Assembly (NCBI GenBank): GCA_028684405.1
Contig: JAQUGA010000080.1
Span: 1-10,372, forward strand
Length of the DNA: 10,372 nucleotides
Direction of reading: 5' to 3'
Origin: Bacteroidales bacterium
GTDB taxonomy: Bacteria; Bacteroidota; Bacteroidia; Bacteroidales; WCHB1-69
Shown here: positions 1 to 6,871 of the stretch, piece after piece
Layout of the letters: the number at the start of each line of letters is the position of its first letter
Position numbering within the stretch: position 1 is the stretch's first letter
The notes under the pieces: generated by a model
Seen by the model: only the letters and a program-made list of their open reading frames with translations
What the model was told of the DNA's origin: nothing
Databases searched by the model: none
Program-made: the position numbers and the translations under genes

Positions 1-560
1 ATTTTATATTCTGAGTTTTGAGCAGAATAATACCCTTTGGCATTAGAAAAACGGTGTGCATTGGTGCCAATATTAAAAGTATGATTATCGATAATAAAAC
101 TATTACCATTGATTTTTGAATAGAAAAGATTTTGATTTCCGTAATTAGCAAAGTTTCTAAATACAATTCGGTTAAAAGTGCTTGTTTCAACTACCTTTAT
201 CTCATATTCTTTTGCAGTGCTTTTGGCAAAATATGTTCCTTTGAGATTTAATGCTTTTACGTTTACCTTGCGGCTTGCATGTGAGGTGTTTCCCGCTTTG
301 TCGCTGACCATATATTCAACAATATATTCGTCAACTAGCTTTGGATTTACGGAGTGACTAATTTTAATTTTGCTGCTAATGTCTTCGTCTTTATCATCAG
401 TGGCCTCGGCACCTGGTTCGATATAAGTATCCCCAAGGTTAAGATACATTGGGTTCGCACCTTTGATAATGATTTCGGGATTGGTTTTGTCTTTTTTACA
501 TGCAAAGAAAACAAACGTAAACAGAATTAAAGTGCTGATAAATAGCGTTTTATTAGTCAT
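1..560 (-). CDS. DUF5011-type Ig-like lipoprotein, partial (3' end beyond left edge)
   Basis: The reading frame runs without a stop from ATG at 558-560 to the window edge, giving 186 complete codons; the C-terminus is missing. Residues 1-20 form a lipoprotein signal peptide (TNK, then a hydrophobic stretch ending FVFFA) with the lipidated cysteine at C21, followed by KKDK. Residues about 29-103 form an Ig-like domain with the marks of the DUF5011 / bacterial surface Ig-like family: GANPMYLNLGDTY, EPGAEATD, VDEYIVEYMVSDKAGN and a closing SRKVNVKA. The rest (104 onward) is a beta-rich domain with no recognised function. The protein is clearly homologous, domain for domain, to the lipoprotein encoded at 729-1385, so the pair looks like a tandem duplication. 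It is expected at the outer membrane, perhaps surface exposed; ligand and role are unknown. It has its own promoter-like site upstream. The family assignment is from memory of motifs and has not been searched. Confidence 0.85.
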   Translation of the reverse strand, partial: MTNKTLFISTLILFTFVFFACKKDKTNPEIIIKGANPMYLNLGDTYIEPGAEATDDKDEDISSKIKISHSVNPKLVDEYIVEYMVSDKAGNTSHASRKVNVKALNLKGTYFAKSTAKEYEIKVVETSTFNRIVFRNFANYGNQNLFYSKINGNSFIIDNHTFNIGTNAHRFSNAKGYYSAQNSEYK

Positions 561-654
561 AAATTTAGTTTTATCAATTAATAAATTGTGATTTTTGTTT
601 TATGATAAGGGAGAATAAACTAATTTAATTAATTATTATCTCCAATAATAAATG

Positions 655-683
655 CAAAAATAGCAAATTACATTACAATACAA
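655..683 (-). promoter_or_regulatory. Bacteroidota-type promoter for the partial lipoprotein gene
   Basis: On the minus strand TATTTTTG (655-662) matches the TAnnTTTG -7 element of Bacteroidota, and TTG (681-683) lies 18 bases upstream, within the usual spacing for the -33 element. Transcription would start roughly 90 bases before the ATG at 560. The TTG overlaps the A-tract that encodes the U-run of the preceding gene's terminator, so terminator and promoter abut. This is a motif match only; the region is A/T-rich, so chance matches are possible. Confidence 0.5.
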
Positions 684-715
684 AAAAAAAGCTGTCTTAT
701 AAGACAGCTTTTTTT
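682..715 (-). terminator. Intrinsic terminator of the 729-1385 lipoprotein gene (possibly bidirectional)
   Basis: A perfect palindrome with 10-base arms (AGCTGTCTTA and its complement, 690-709) is flanked by nine A on the left (682-690) and seven T on the right (709-715). Read on the minus strand it is a G/C-containing stem followed by a U-run, starting 13 bases after the stop codon of the gene. Its symmetry means it could stop transcription from either side. Confidence 0.9.
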
Positions 716-728
716 AATATGGAGTCAA

Positions 729-1385
729 TTATTGACGAACGTATGTTTGGTTGATAACAGTTGCATTACCACCCTCATCAAATGAATACTTAATAGTTAG
801 TACATTGTAGTCTGTACCTACTTTTCCGTATGTTCCAGTAATATTTTTAATATTAGCAGTACCATCAGCATCTGTAAAAGAATAGTTTACACCAGTAAGA
901 CCAGTAGGACCTGCTGTAAGTGTAAGAACTGAAGCTTGGCCAAAGTCAGCAAAACTATTTAAAACTAGTTTGTTCCATCCTTGAGATGAAATTGCAACTG
1001 TTTGAGTATATTCATAAGTTGTGTTGTCAGCATATGTTTCAGTTACACGGTATGTAGCAGCTATTTTGTCAGCTTTTACGCGTACCTTGCGTGTAGCAGA
1101 ACCTTCGTTTCCAGCTTTGTCAGTTACTTTGTAAACAATTGAATACTCGTCAACTTTGTCTGTATTTACAGTACCAGTGACAGTCATTTTTGAAGTAATG
1201 TTGCCATCTTCTTCGTCATTTGCAATTGCACCTGGATCTGTCCAAGTACCACCTAATTCAATTACGTAAGGATTGTCGCCTGTAATGCTGATGGTTGGAG
1301 CACCAACGTCATCTTTTGTACAAGATGAGAAAATAATAGCTACGGCTACGAATAATACCGATAATGATAAAATGTTCTTTTTCAT
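729..1385 (-). CDS. DUF5011-type Ig-like lipoprotein, 218 aa
   Basis: This is a complete predicted lipoprotein. The signal peptide (MKKN, then a hydrophobic core) ends at a lipobox-like IFSSC with the lipidated cysteine at C22. The next residues, TKDD, resemble the acidic lipoprotein export signals that direct Bacteroidota lipoproteins to the cell surface, so surface display is plausible but inferred. Residues about 31-105 are an Ig-like domain (GDNPYVIELGGTW, DPGAIAND, VDEYSIVYKVTDKAGN, TRKVRVKA) of the DUF5011 / bacterial surface Ig-like kind. Residues 106-218 form a second beta-rich domain ending VINQTYVRQ, reminiscent of C-terminal domains that follow DUF5011 in BT_2262-like proteins; this match is tentative. 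The downstream gene encodes a homologue with the same order of domains. The ATG is preceded by an A/T-rich leader and a promoter-like box about 45 bases upstream. No enzyme motif is visible, so a binding or structural role is the most that can be suggested. Confidence 0.92.
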   Translation of the reverse strand: MKKNILSLSVLFVAVAIIFSSCTKDDVGAPTISITGDNPYVIELGGTWTDPGAIANDEEDGNITSKMTVTGTVNTDKVDEYSIVYKVTDKAGNEGSATRKVRVKADKIAATYRVTETYADNTTYEYTQTVAISSQGWNKLVLNSFADFGQASVLTLTAGPTGLTGVNYSFTDADGTANIKNITGTYGKVGTDYNVLTIKYSFDEGGNATVINQTYVRQ

Positions 1386-1428
1386 AATAATAAATAGTTT
1401 AATTTATATTGTTTTTAATTTTCCACTG

Positions 1429-1436
1429 CAAAGATA
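1429..1436 (-). promoter_or_regulatory. Promoter -7 box for the 729-1385 lipoprotein gene
   Basis: Minus-strand TATCTTTG matches TAnnTTTG exactly and would give a leader of roughly 37-40 bases before the ATG at 1385. No clear TTG is found at the usual -33 distance, so the call rests on the -7 element and its position. Confidence 0.5.
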
Positions 1437-1623
1437 AATATCTTTTTCTATTAAATATCCTAATTTTACATTTATTAATATTAAAAATTTTAATTTACAT
1501 CTTTGTGTCGCTCTAAGTGCTTAATATTGAGGTGGTTGGTTTTTTCAACAACTGCATATATAGATTTTTTCTATGATTGCAATAAAAAAAGTTAAAAATA
1601 GTGCGGAATTCAAAACTAATTCT

Positions 1624-1631
1624 TACTTTTG
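1624..1631 (+). promoter_or_regulatory. Promoter -7 box for the Ala/Glu-rich lipoprotein gene
   Basis: TACTTTTG matches TAnnTTTG exactly and lies 47 bases before the ATG at 1679, giving a leader of about 40 bases. No clear TTG is present at the -33 distance. The leader directly before the ATG is almost entirely A and T with no Shine-Dalgarno sequence, as is usual for this phylum. Confidence 0.55.
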
Positions 1632-1678
1632 CAATGGAAACTAACTAAATAAATTAAAAATCAAAAAACATTAAAAAC

Positions 1679-2005
1679 ATGAAAAAATTATTTGTACTCT
1701 TAGTGGGTGTTGGTATGTTTGCTGTTGTAGCATGTGGACCAAGCAAAGCAGAACTTGAAGCTGCTGAAAAAGCAAAACAAGATTCAATCGAACAAGTTGA
1801 ACAAGCTCGTATAGAAGCTGAAGCTATAGCTGCTGAAGAAGCTGCTGCTCTAGCTGCTGCTGAAGAAGCTGCTGCTCTTGCTGAAGCTGAAGCTGCTGCT
1901 GCGAAACCAACTGGAAAAAAACCTGCTGTTAAGAAAACTGAACCTGCAAAAACAACTGAAGACAAAGTTATTGAAGGTGCTAAAAGCAGAAAAAAAGGAG
2001 TATAA
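1679..2005 (+). CDS. Small Ala/Glu-rich helical lipoprotein, 108 aa
   Basis: The signal peptide (MKKLFVLLVGVGMFAVVAC) ends in a good lipobox, VVAC, placing the lipidated cysteine at C19. Residues about 23-75 are dominated by Ala, Glu, Lys and Gln with no Pro or Gly, so they should form one long alpha helix or coiled coil; AAEEAAAL occurs twice (51-58 and 60-67). The tail (76-108) is rich in Lys, Pro and Thr (KPTGKKPAVKK) and ends in a basic KSRKKGV. Similar short lipoproteins starting CGPSK are, from memory, frequent in Bacteroidota genomes, but no function is established that I know of. A lipid-anchored helix with a basic tail resembles a periplasmic spacer or peptidoglycan-contacting protein in design; that is inference. 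The gene stands alone, with its own -7 box and terminator, and is the only plus-strand gene in the window. Confidence 0.88.
   Translation: MKKLFVLLVGVGMFAVVACGPSKAELEAAEKAKQDSIEQVEQARIEAEAIAAEEAAALAAAEEAAALAEAEAAAAKPTGKKPAVKKTEPAKTTEDKVIEGAKSRKKGV
1829..1879 (+). repeat. Imperfect 27-base tandem repeat inside the lipoprotein gene
   Basis: A 24-base unit beginning GCTGCTGAAGAAGCTGCTGC occurs at 1829-1852 and 1856-1879, separated by one extra GCT codon and differing only in the last base. It encodes AAEEAAAL twice. GCT and GAA codons dominate the flanks too, so slippage could change the length of the helix in steps of whole codons. Confidence 0.85.
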
Positions 2006-2023
2006 GCTCTTTTGAATAAAATT

Positions 2024-2053
2024 AAAAAGCTACTATTTTAGTGGCTTTTTTTT
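2024..2053 (+). terminator. Intrinsic terminator of the Ala/Glu-rich lipoprotein gene
   Basis: A 7-base stem (GCTACTA at 2029-2035 with TAGTGGC at 2039-2045, one G-T wobble) with a 3-base loop is followed by eight T (2046-2053). It begins about 20 bases after the stop codon. Confidence 0.88.
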
Positions 2054-2120
2054 GTAACTTTTATTTTCTAAAGCCGTATAATTTTCTATTGCATCTCGCA
2101 GTTCAGATAATTTGATTGAC

Positions 2121-2154
2121 AAAAAAAGGATTTCATTACGAAATCCCTTTTTTT
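2121..2154 (-). terminator. Intrinsic terminator of the rpoB-rpoC-DUF3467 operon
   Basis: The stem GGATTTC (2128-2134) and GAAATCC (2140-2146) closes a 5-base loop. Read on the minus strand it ends in a seven-U run encoded by A 2121-2127 and starts 18 bases after the DUF3467 stop codon. T-runs on the right side make it able to act on the plus strand as well, backing up the terminator at 2024-2053 in this convergent junction. Confidence 0.88.
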
Positions 2155-2172
2155 ATTCTGATAGAACAATGA

Positions 2173-2490
2173 TTATGCTTCTGCTTTTGGAGTTCCAATA
2201 TTCATTGGGTATCCTTCATAACCATCAGATTCTTTTATTACACCATGTACAGATTCGAATTTTTGTACGTTCTCTTTGAGTGCTTTTAGCAAACGCTTAG
2301 CATGGAGAGGGGTAAGTATAATTCTAGATTTTACATTGCCTTTTGGAATTCCGGGCATGATTTTCACAAAATCAACAATAAATTCAGCATTTGAATGTGT
2401 AATTATTGCTAAGTTTGAATAAGTGCCTTCGGCAATTTCTTCACTTAGGTTTATGTTTATAGCATTTTTATTATCTTTTTCTGTATTCAT
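2173..2490 (-). CDS. DUF3467 domain protein, 105 aa, downstream of rpoC
   Basis: This is a small soluble protein with no signal peptide or membrane segment. Its features fit the DUF3467 family: YSNLAIITHSNAEFIVDF (24-41), MPG (45-47), KSRIILTPLHAKRLLKAL (54-71), then a Lys/Glu-rich helix and a short tail. The family is uncharacterised. From memory, a DUF3467 gene follows rpoC in many Bacteroidota, which agrees with what is seen here: the ATG lies 27 bases after the rpoC stop, on the same strand, with a terminator after the gene and no convincing promoter before it. It is therefore very probably co-transcribed with the polymerase genes. A role linked to transcription is suggested by this position only. 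The length is normal for the family, and no catalytic motif is visible. Confidence 0.9.
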   Translation of the reverse strand: MNTEKDNKNAININLSEEIAEGTYSNLAIITHSNAEFIVDFVKIMPGIPKGNVKSRIILTPLHAKRLLKALKENVQKFESVHGVIKESDGYEGYPMNIGTPKAEA

Positions 2491-2517
2491 GATGTATAAT
2501 TTTTATTAGAGAGAATA

Positions 2518-5500
2518 TTAGATTTTTTTGGATGCTTGTAAATTCAAGTGCTCATCTTTCGATCCCACAATCATGTCTTCGTAGTCTCTCAAACCTGTTC
2601 CGGCAGGGATTAAGTGGCCTACGATTACATTTTCTTTCAAACCTTGAAGTTGATCGATTTTTGCATTTACAGCTGCATCGGTCAACACCTTTGTTGTTTC
2701 CTGGAAGGATGCTGCAGAGATAAAGCTACGAGTTTGTAAGGATGCGCGAGTAATTCCTTGCAGTATCTGACGACCCGTTGCTGGTCGAGCATCTCTGGCT
2801 TCGATGAGATTTTTGTCCTGACGTTTCAATAATGAATTTTCGTCTCGCAATTTACGAACACTGATAATCTGTCCTGGAATGTGATTTGGTGAATCACCAG
2901 CATCAATTACAACTTTTTTGTCGTAAATCATATCATTTTCTTCACGGAAATCAATTCGGTTGACAAGTTCGTTTTCTAAAAATCGAGTATCACCTGGATC
3001 TTCAATTTGAACTTTACGCATCATTTGGCGAACAATTACTTCAAAGTGCTTGTCATTAATCTTTACTCCTTGCAGTCGATATACTTCCTGAACTTCGTTC
3101 ACAATATATTCCTGAACTTTCATAGGTCCTTTGATGGATAAAATATCAATCGGAGCGATTGAGCCTTCAGAAAGAGAGGTGCCTGCTTTCACAAAGTCGT
3201 TCTCTTGGGCTAAAATTTGTTTAGAAGTGGAAACCAAATATTTTTTCTCTTCACCCGTTTTTGAGGTGATGATAATTTCACGATTTCCTCTTTTTAATTT
3301 TTTACCGAAGGATACAATACCGTCTATTTCAGAAACCACAGCTGGATCAGAAGGATTTCTTGCTTCAAACAATTCCGTTACACGAGGCAAACCACCGGTG
3401 ATGTCACCAGATTTTCCAAAAGTTCTTGGAATTTTCACAAGGATATCACCTGATTTAATCATGTCTCCATTTTGGATAATGATGTGAGCATTAACAGGAA
3501 TATCGTATATTTTTATCTCTTCATCGTTCGAAGACATGATTTTTATCGATGGATTCTTTGTTTTTTGACGGCTTTCAATGATTACTTTGTCATTATAACC
3601 CGTTTGTTCGTCTGTTTCTAGTCGATAGGTTACCCCTTCAATTACGTCTTCGAATTTTGCTTTACCCGAAAATTCAGAAACAATAACTGCGTTGAATGGA
3701 TCCCAATCGGCAATGCGTTGTCCTTTGGCAACTGTACTTCCATTTTCAAAATACAAGTGAGCACCGTAAGGAATGTTTGAAGATGCAAGAGATATTTGAG
3801 TGTTTGGATCAATAATCCGCATTTCAGCAGAACGCCCAATAACAATATTATATTCTTTGCCTGCTTTATCTTTATAAGGAACAGAACGAAGTTCGTCTAT
3901 TTGTAGGATACCAGCATATTTCGCATCAATTGCTGCTTGAACACTAACGTTGCTGGCAACACCTCCAACGTGGAATGTACGAAGCGTTAACTGTGTACCA
4001 GGTTCTCCAATCGATTGTGCAGCAATAACACCTACGGCTTCCCCTTTTTGCACCATCTTGCTGGTGGCTAAGTTACGTCCGTAGCATTTTGCACATACAC
4101 CCATTTTCGATTCACAAGTTAATACCGAGCGAATTTCTACCTCTTCGATAGGAGAATCTTGAATTATTTGACAGATTTCTTCCGTTAATTCTTCGCCATC
4201 TTCTGCAATAATTTCGCCTGTTAATGGATGATATACATCATGCAATGCAACTCTACCAAGAATTCGGTCATACAATGATTCAACTTCTTCTTCGTTTTTC
4301 TTCAATGAACTTACCACCAAACCACGTAATGTACCACAGTCTTCTTCATTTACGATAACGTCTTGTGCCACATCTACCAAACGACGCGTTAAATAACCCG
4401 CATCGGCAGTTTTTAAAGCTGTATCGGCCAAACCTTTACGAGCACCGTGGGTAGAAATAAAGTATTCCAATACGGATAATCCTTCTTTAAAGTTGGATAA
4501 AATTGGATTTTCAATAATTTCACCACCACTGGCACCTGCTTTCATTGGTTTTGCCATCAAACCTCTCATCCCTGATAACTGACGAATCTGTTCTTTCGAT
4601 CCACGAGCACCCGAGTCAAGCATCATGTAAACAGGGTTGAAACCATTTTGATCTTTTGATATTTTTTCAAGCAAAATCCGACTTAATTTAGCATTTGTAT
4701 GCGTCCAAATGTCGATGATTTGGTTATATCTTTCATTGTTTGTAATAAATCCCATGTTGTAGTTGTTCACTACTTCATCAACTTCTGTATTTGCCTCTTT
4801 AACTAAAATGGATTTTTCTTCAGGAACTTCAATGTGGCTTAAGTTAAACGATAAACCACCTTTAAAGGCCATCATAAAACCAAGTTCTTTAATATCATCC
4901 AAGAATTTTGCAGTAGGTGCTGTACCTGAATTTCTCAAAATTTTGGTGATAATATCACGAAGTGATTTTTTTGTCAATAATTCATTGATAAATCCTGCAC
5001 TTGAAGGAACATATTGGTTTAAAATAATACGTCCAACAGTGGTTTCTACCATTTCAATATTTCCATCTCCTTTTACGTCTACTTTACAGAAGATGGGGGC
5101 ATGTAAATCTGCTTGTTTTTCGTTGTAAGCAATAATAACCTCTTCGGGAGAATAGAATTTCATTCCTTCTCCTTTTACAACTAAATCGCCCGAACTTCTC
5201 AATTCTTTGGTAATGTAATACAAACCAAGAACCATGTCTTGCGAAGGAACTGTAACGGGAGCTCCGTTGGCCGGATTTAAAATATTGTGCGATGCCAACA
5301 TCAGCATTTGGGCTTCTAAAATAGCTGCATTTCCAAGGGGAACATGAACAGCCATTTGGTCACCGTCAAAGTCGGCATTGAAAGCGGTACAAGTTAGTGG
5401 GTGTAAGCGAATTGCTTTCCCCTCTACCAATCGAGGTTGAAACGCTTGAATACCTAAGCGGTGAAGGGTAGGAGCACGGTTTAGTAAAATAGGATGTCCT

Positions 5501-6792
5501 TTCAAAATGTTTTCCAAAATATCCCAAACTACGGGATCTTTTCTGTCTACAATTTTTTTGGCCGATTTTACTGTTTTTACAATTCCTCTTTCCAGTAACT
5601 TACGAATGATAAATGGTTTGAATAGCTCGGAAGCCATCTCTTTTGGAATACCACATTCGTTAAGTTTAAGTTCTGGTCCTACTACAATTACCGAACGTCC
5701 TGAATAGTCAACCCGTTTGCCAAGTAAGTTTTGACGGAATCGACCTTGTTTTCCTTTCAAACTATCGGAAAGAGATTTTAAAGGACGGTTTGACTCAGTC
5801 TTTACAGAACTGGCTTTTCTTGAGTTATCAAAAAGAGAATCAACAGCTTCCTGCAACATGCGTTTTTCATTTCGCATAATGACATCTGGAGCCTTAATTT
5901 CGATTAATCTTTTAAGTCGGTTGTTGCGAATGATTACGCGTCTGTATAGGTCATTTAAATCTGAAGTTGCAAAACGACCTCCATCAAGAGGCACTAATGG
6001 ACGCAATTCAGGCGGAATTACAGGGACAATATTTACAATCATCCATTCTGGACGGTTTTTTATGTGTTTGTTGGCATCTCTAAAAGATTCGAAAACATGC
6101 AAACGTTTTAAAATGTCTGCTTTTCTTTGTTGCGAAGTCTCATTGTTTGCTCTATCTCTTAGTTCAAACGATTCTTTATCCAAATCAATATTGGCAAGCA
6201 GGATTTGAATCGCTTCAGCTCCCATTTTAGCAATAAATTTTTCAGGATCTAAATCATCCAACATGTAGTTTTCTTTTGGAAGTTTATCCAGAATCTCGAA
6301 ATACTCTTCCTCGGTAATCAAGTCCATTTTTGCAACCCCTTCAGCAGCAGCAGCTCCGGCTTGTATTACGACATATTTTTCGTAATACACTAAAGAGTCT
6401 ATTGCTTTAGAGTTTAACCCAAGGAGTGCGCCGATTTTGTTGGGTAGAGATTTGAAAAACCATATATGTGCCACAGGAACCACCAAATGAATGTGTCCCA
6501 TACGTTCGCGACGCACTTTGCGTTCTGTAACCTCTACTCCGCATCGGTCACAAATAATACCTTTGTAACGGATGCGTTTGTATTTTCCACAATGACATTC
6601 CCAGTCTTTTACCGGTCCGAAAATACGTTCGCAAAACAAACCATTACTTTCTGGTTTGTAGGTGCGATAATTGATTGTTTCCGGTTTTACAACTTCACCT
6701 CGCGATTGCTCTAGTATTGATTCTGGAGCAGCTAAGCTGATTGTAATTTGCGAAAACTCTTTTTTTATTTGTTGGTCTTTTCTGAAAGCCAT
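2518..6792 (-). CDS. rpoC: DNA-directed RNA polymerase subunit beta'
   Basis: This is the complete beta' subunit (1424 aa), which with beta forms the RNA polymerase cleft and catalyses RNA synthesis. The N-terminal zinc ribbon has C66, C68, C81 and C84. The catalytic NADFDGDQ motif is intact, with Mg-binding D474, D476 and D478. The second zinc site is C819, C893, C900 and C903, with the same spacing (74, 7, 3) as in E. coli. The bridge-helix stretch (FISTHGARKGLADTALKTA) and the trigger loop (GTQLTLRTFHVGG, with H941) follow. The residue equivalent to E. coli Met932 is Leu937. About 180 residues of sandwich-barrel hybrid sequence (about 946-1127) split the trigger loop before GDITGGLPRVTELFEARNP, equivalent to the SI3 insertion of E. 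coli. A short Gly/Ala insertion (KAGASGGE) follows GLMAKP, just before the bridge helix; I believe it is common in Bacteroidota. The ATG starts MAFRKDQQIKKEF, preceded by an A/T-rich leader without a Shine-Dalgarno sequence. The gene is the second of the operon, 79 bases after rpoB, with a hairpin in between. Confidence 0.99.
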   Translation of the reverse strand: MAFRKDQQIKKEFSQITISLAAPESILEQSRGEVVKPETINYRTYKPESNGLFCERIFGPVKDWECHCGKYKRIRYKGIICDRCGVEVTERKVRRERMGHIHLVVPVAHIWFFKSLPNKIGALLGLNSKAIDSLVYYEKYVVIQAGAAAAEGVAKMDLITEEEYFEILDKLPKENYMLDDLDPEKFIAKMGAEAIQILLANIDLDKESFELRDRANNETSQQRKADILKRLHVFESFRDANKHIKNRPEWMIVNIVPVIPPELRPLVPLDGGRFATSDLNDLYRRVIIRNNRLKRLIEIKAPDVIMRNEKRMLQEAVDSLFDNSRKASSVKTESNRPLKSLSDSLKGKQGRFRQNLLGKRVDYSGRSVIVVGPELKLNECGIPKEMASELFKPFIIRKLLERGIVKTVKSAKKIVDRKDPVVWDILENILKGHPILLNRAPTLHRLGIQAFQPRLVEGKAIRLHPLTCTAFNADFDGDQMAVHVPLGNAAILEAQMLMLASHNILNPANGAPVTVPSQDMVLGLYYITKELRSSGDLVVKGEGMKFYSPEEVIIAYNEKQADLHAPIFCKVDVKGDGNIEMVETTVGRIILNQYVPSSAGFINELLTKKSLRDIITKILRNSGTAPTAKFLDDIKELGFMMAFKGGLSFNLSHIEVPEEKSILVKEANTEVDEVVNNYNMGFITNNERYNQIIDIWTHTNAKLSRILLEKISKDQNGFNPVYMMLDSGARGSKEQIRQLSGMRGLMAKPMKAGASGGEIIENPILSNFKEGLSVLEYFISTHGARKGLADTALKTADAGYLTRRLVDVAQDVIVNEEDCGTLRGLVVSSLKKNEEEVESLYDRILGRVALHDVYHPLTGEIIAEDGEELTEEICQIIQDSPIEEVEIRSVLTCESKMGVCAKCYGRNLATSKMVQKGEAVGVIAAQSIGEPGTQLTLRTFHVGGVASNVSVQAAIDAKYAGILQIDELRSVPYKDKAGKEYNIVIGRSAEMRIIDPNTQISLASSNIPYGAHLYFENGSTVAKGQRIADWDPFNAVIVSEFSGKAKFEDVIEGVTYRLETDEQTGYNDKVIIESRQKTKNPSIKIMSSNDEEIKIYDIPVNAHIIIQNGDMIKSGDILVKIPRTFGKSGDITGGLPRVTELFEARNPSDPAVVSEIDGIVSFGKKLKRGNREIIITSKTGEEKKYLVSTSKQILAQENDFVKAGTSLSEGSIAPIDILSIKGPMKVQEYIVNEVQEVYRLQGVKINDKHFEVIVRQMMRKVQIEDPGDTRFLENELVNRIDFREENDMIYDKKVVIDAGDSPNHIPGQIISVRKLRDENSLLKRQDKNLIEARDARPATGRQILQGITRASLQTRSFISAASFQETTKVLTDAAVNAKIDQLQGLKENVIVGHLIPAGTGLRDYEDMIVGSKDEHLNLQASKKI

Positions 6793-6829
6793 ATGTTGTA
6801 ATTATTGAAATCAATACTAAAATTTATAT

Positions 6830-6866
6830 AAAAAGATGTTGCTTAAAAAAGGAGCAACATCTTTTT
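6830..6866 (-). terminator. Terminator-like hairpin between rpoB and rpoC
   Basis: Two perfectly complementary 14-base arms (AAAAAGATGTTGCT at 6830-6843 and its complement at 6853-6866) enclose a 9-base loop. On the minus strand the structure starts 5 bases after the rpoB stop codon and ends in five U, followed by an A/U-rich run. It has the form of an intrinsic terminator, although rpoC follows 37 bases later with no clear promoter. Partial termination (attenuation) or an RNA processing or stability element are the likely roles; which one cannot be decided from sequence. Confidence 0.7.
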
Positions 6867-6871
6867 AATTA

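Larger units (their letters stand above)
1386..1678. other. Divergent A/T-rich intergenic region
   Basis: These 293 bases separate two divergently transcribed lipoprotein genes. They hold a -7-like box for each direction (1429-1436 minus, 1624-1631 plus). The middle part (about 1440-1600) is very A/T-rich and contains no open reading frame, tRNA or strong hairpin that I can support. A short GTTG/CAAC inverted repeat around 1535-1550 is too weak to call. Confidence 0.6.

Noticed and set aside
1634..1648. Five-codon leader peptide (METN) before the Ala/Glu-rich lipoprotein gene
   Set aside because: It starts only three bases after the -7 box and so would probably lie at or before the transcription start.
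1654..1965. Minus-strand open frame of 103 codons rich in Ala and Ser
   Set aside because: It is the reverse of the GCT/GAA-rich lipoprotein gene; low-complexity codons leave the opposite strand open. The plus-strand frame has a proper signal peptide, promoter box and terminator.
1995..2000. AAGGAG resembling a Shine-Dalgarno sequence
   Set aside because: It is in the last codons of the lipoprotein gene and no start codon follows at a suitable distance.
2532..6714. Several plus-strand open frames of 60-120 codons across rpoC
   Set aside because: They lie entirely within the conserved rpoC gene in antisense and have no recognisable domains or promoter and terminator context.
6812..6819. TAGTATTG as a promoter -7 box for rpoC
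   Set aside because: It has one mismatch to TAnnTTTG and there is no TTG at a suitable distance upstream.
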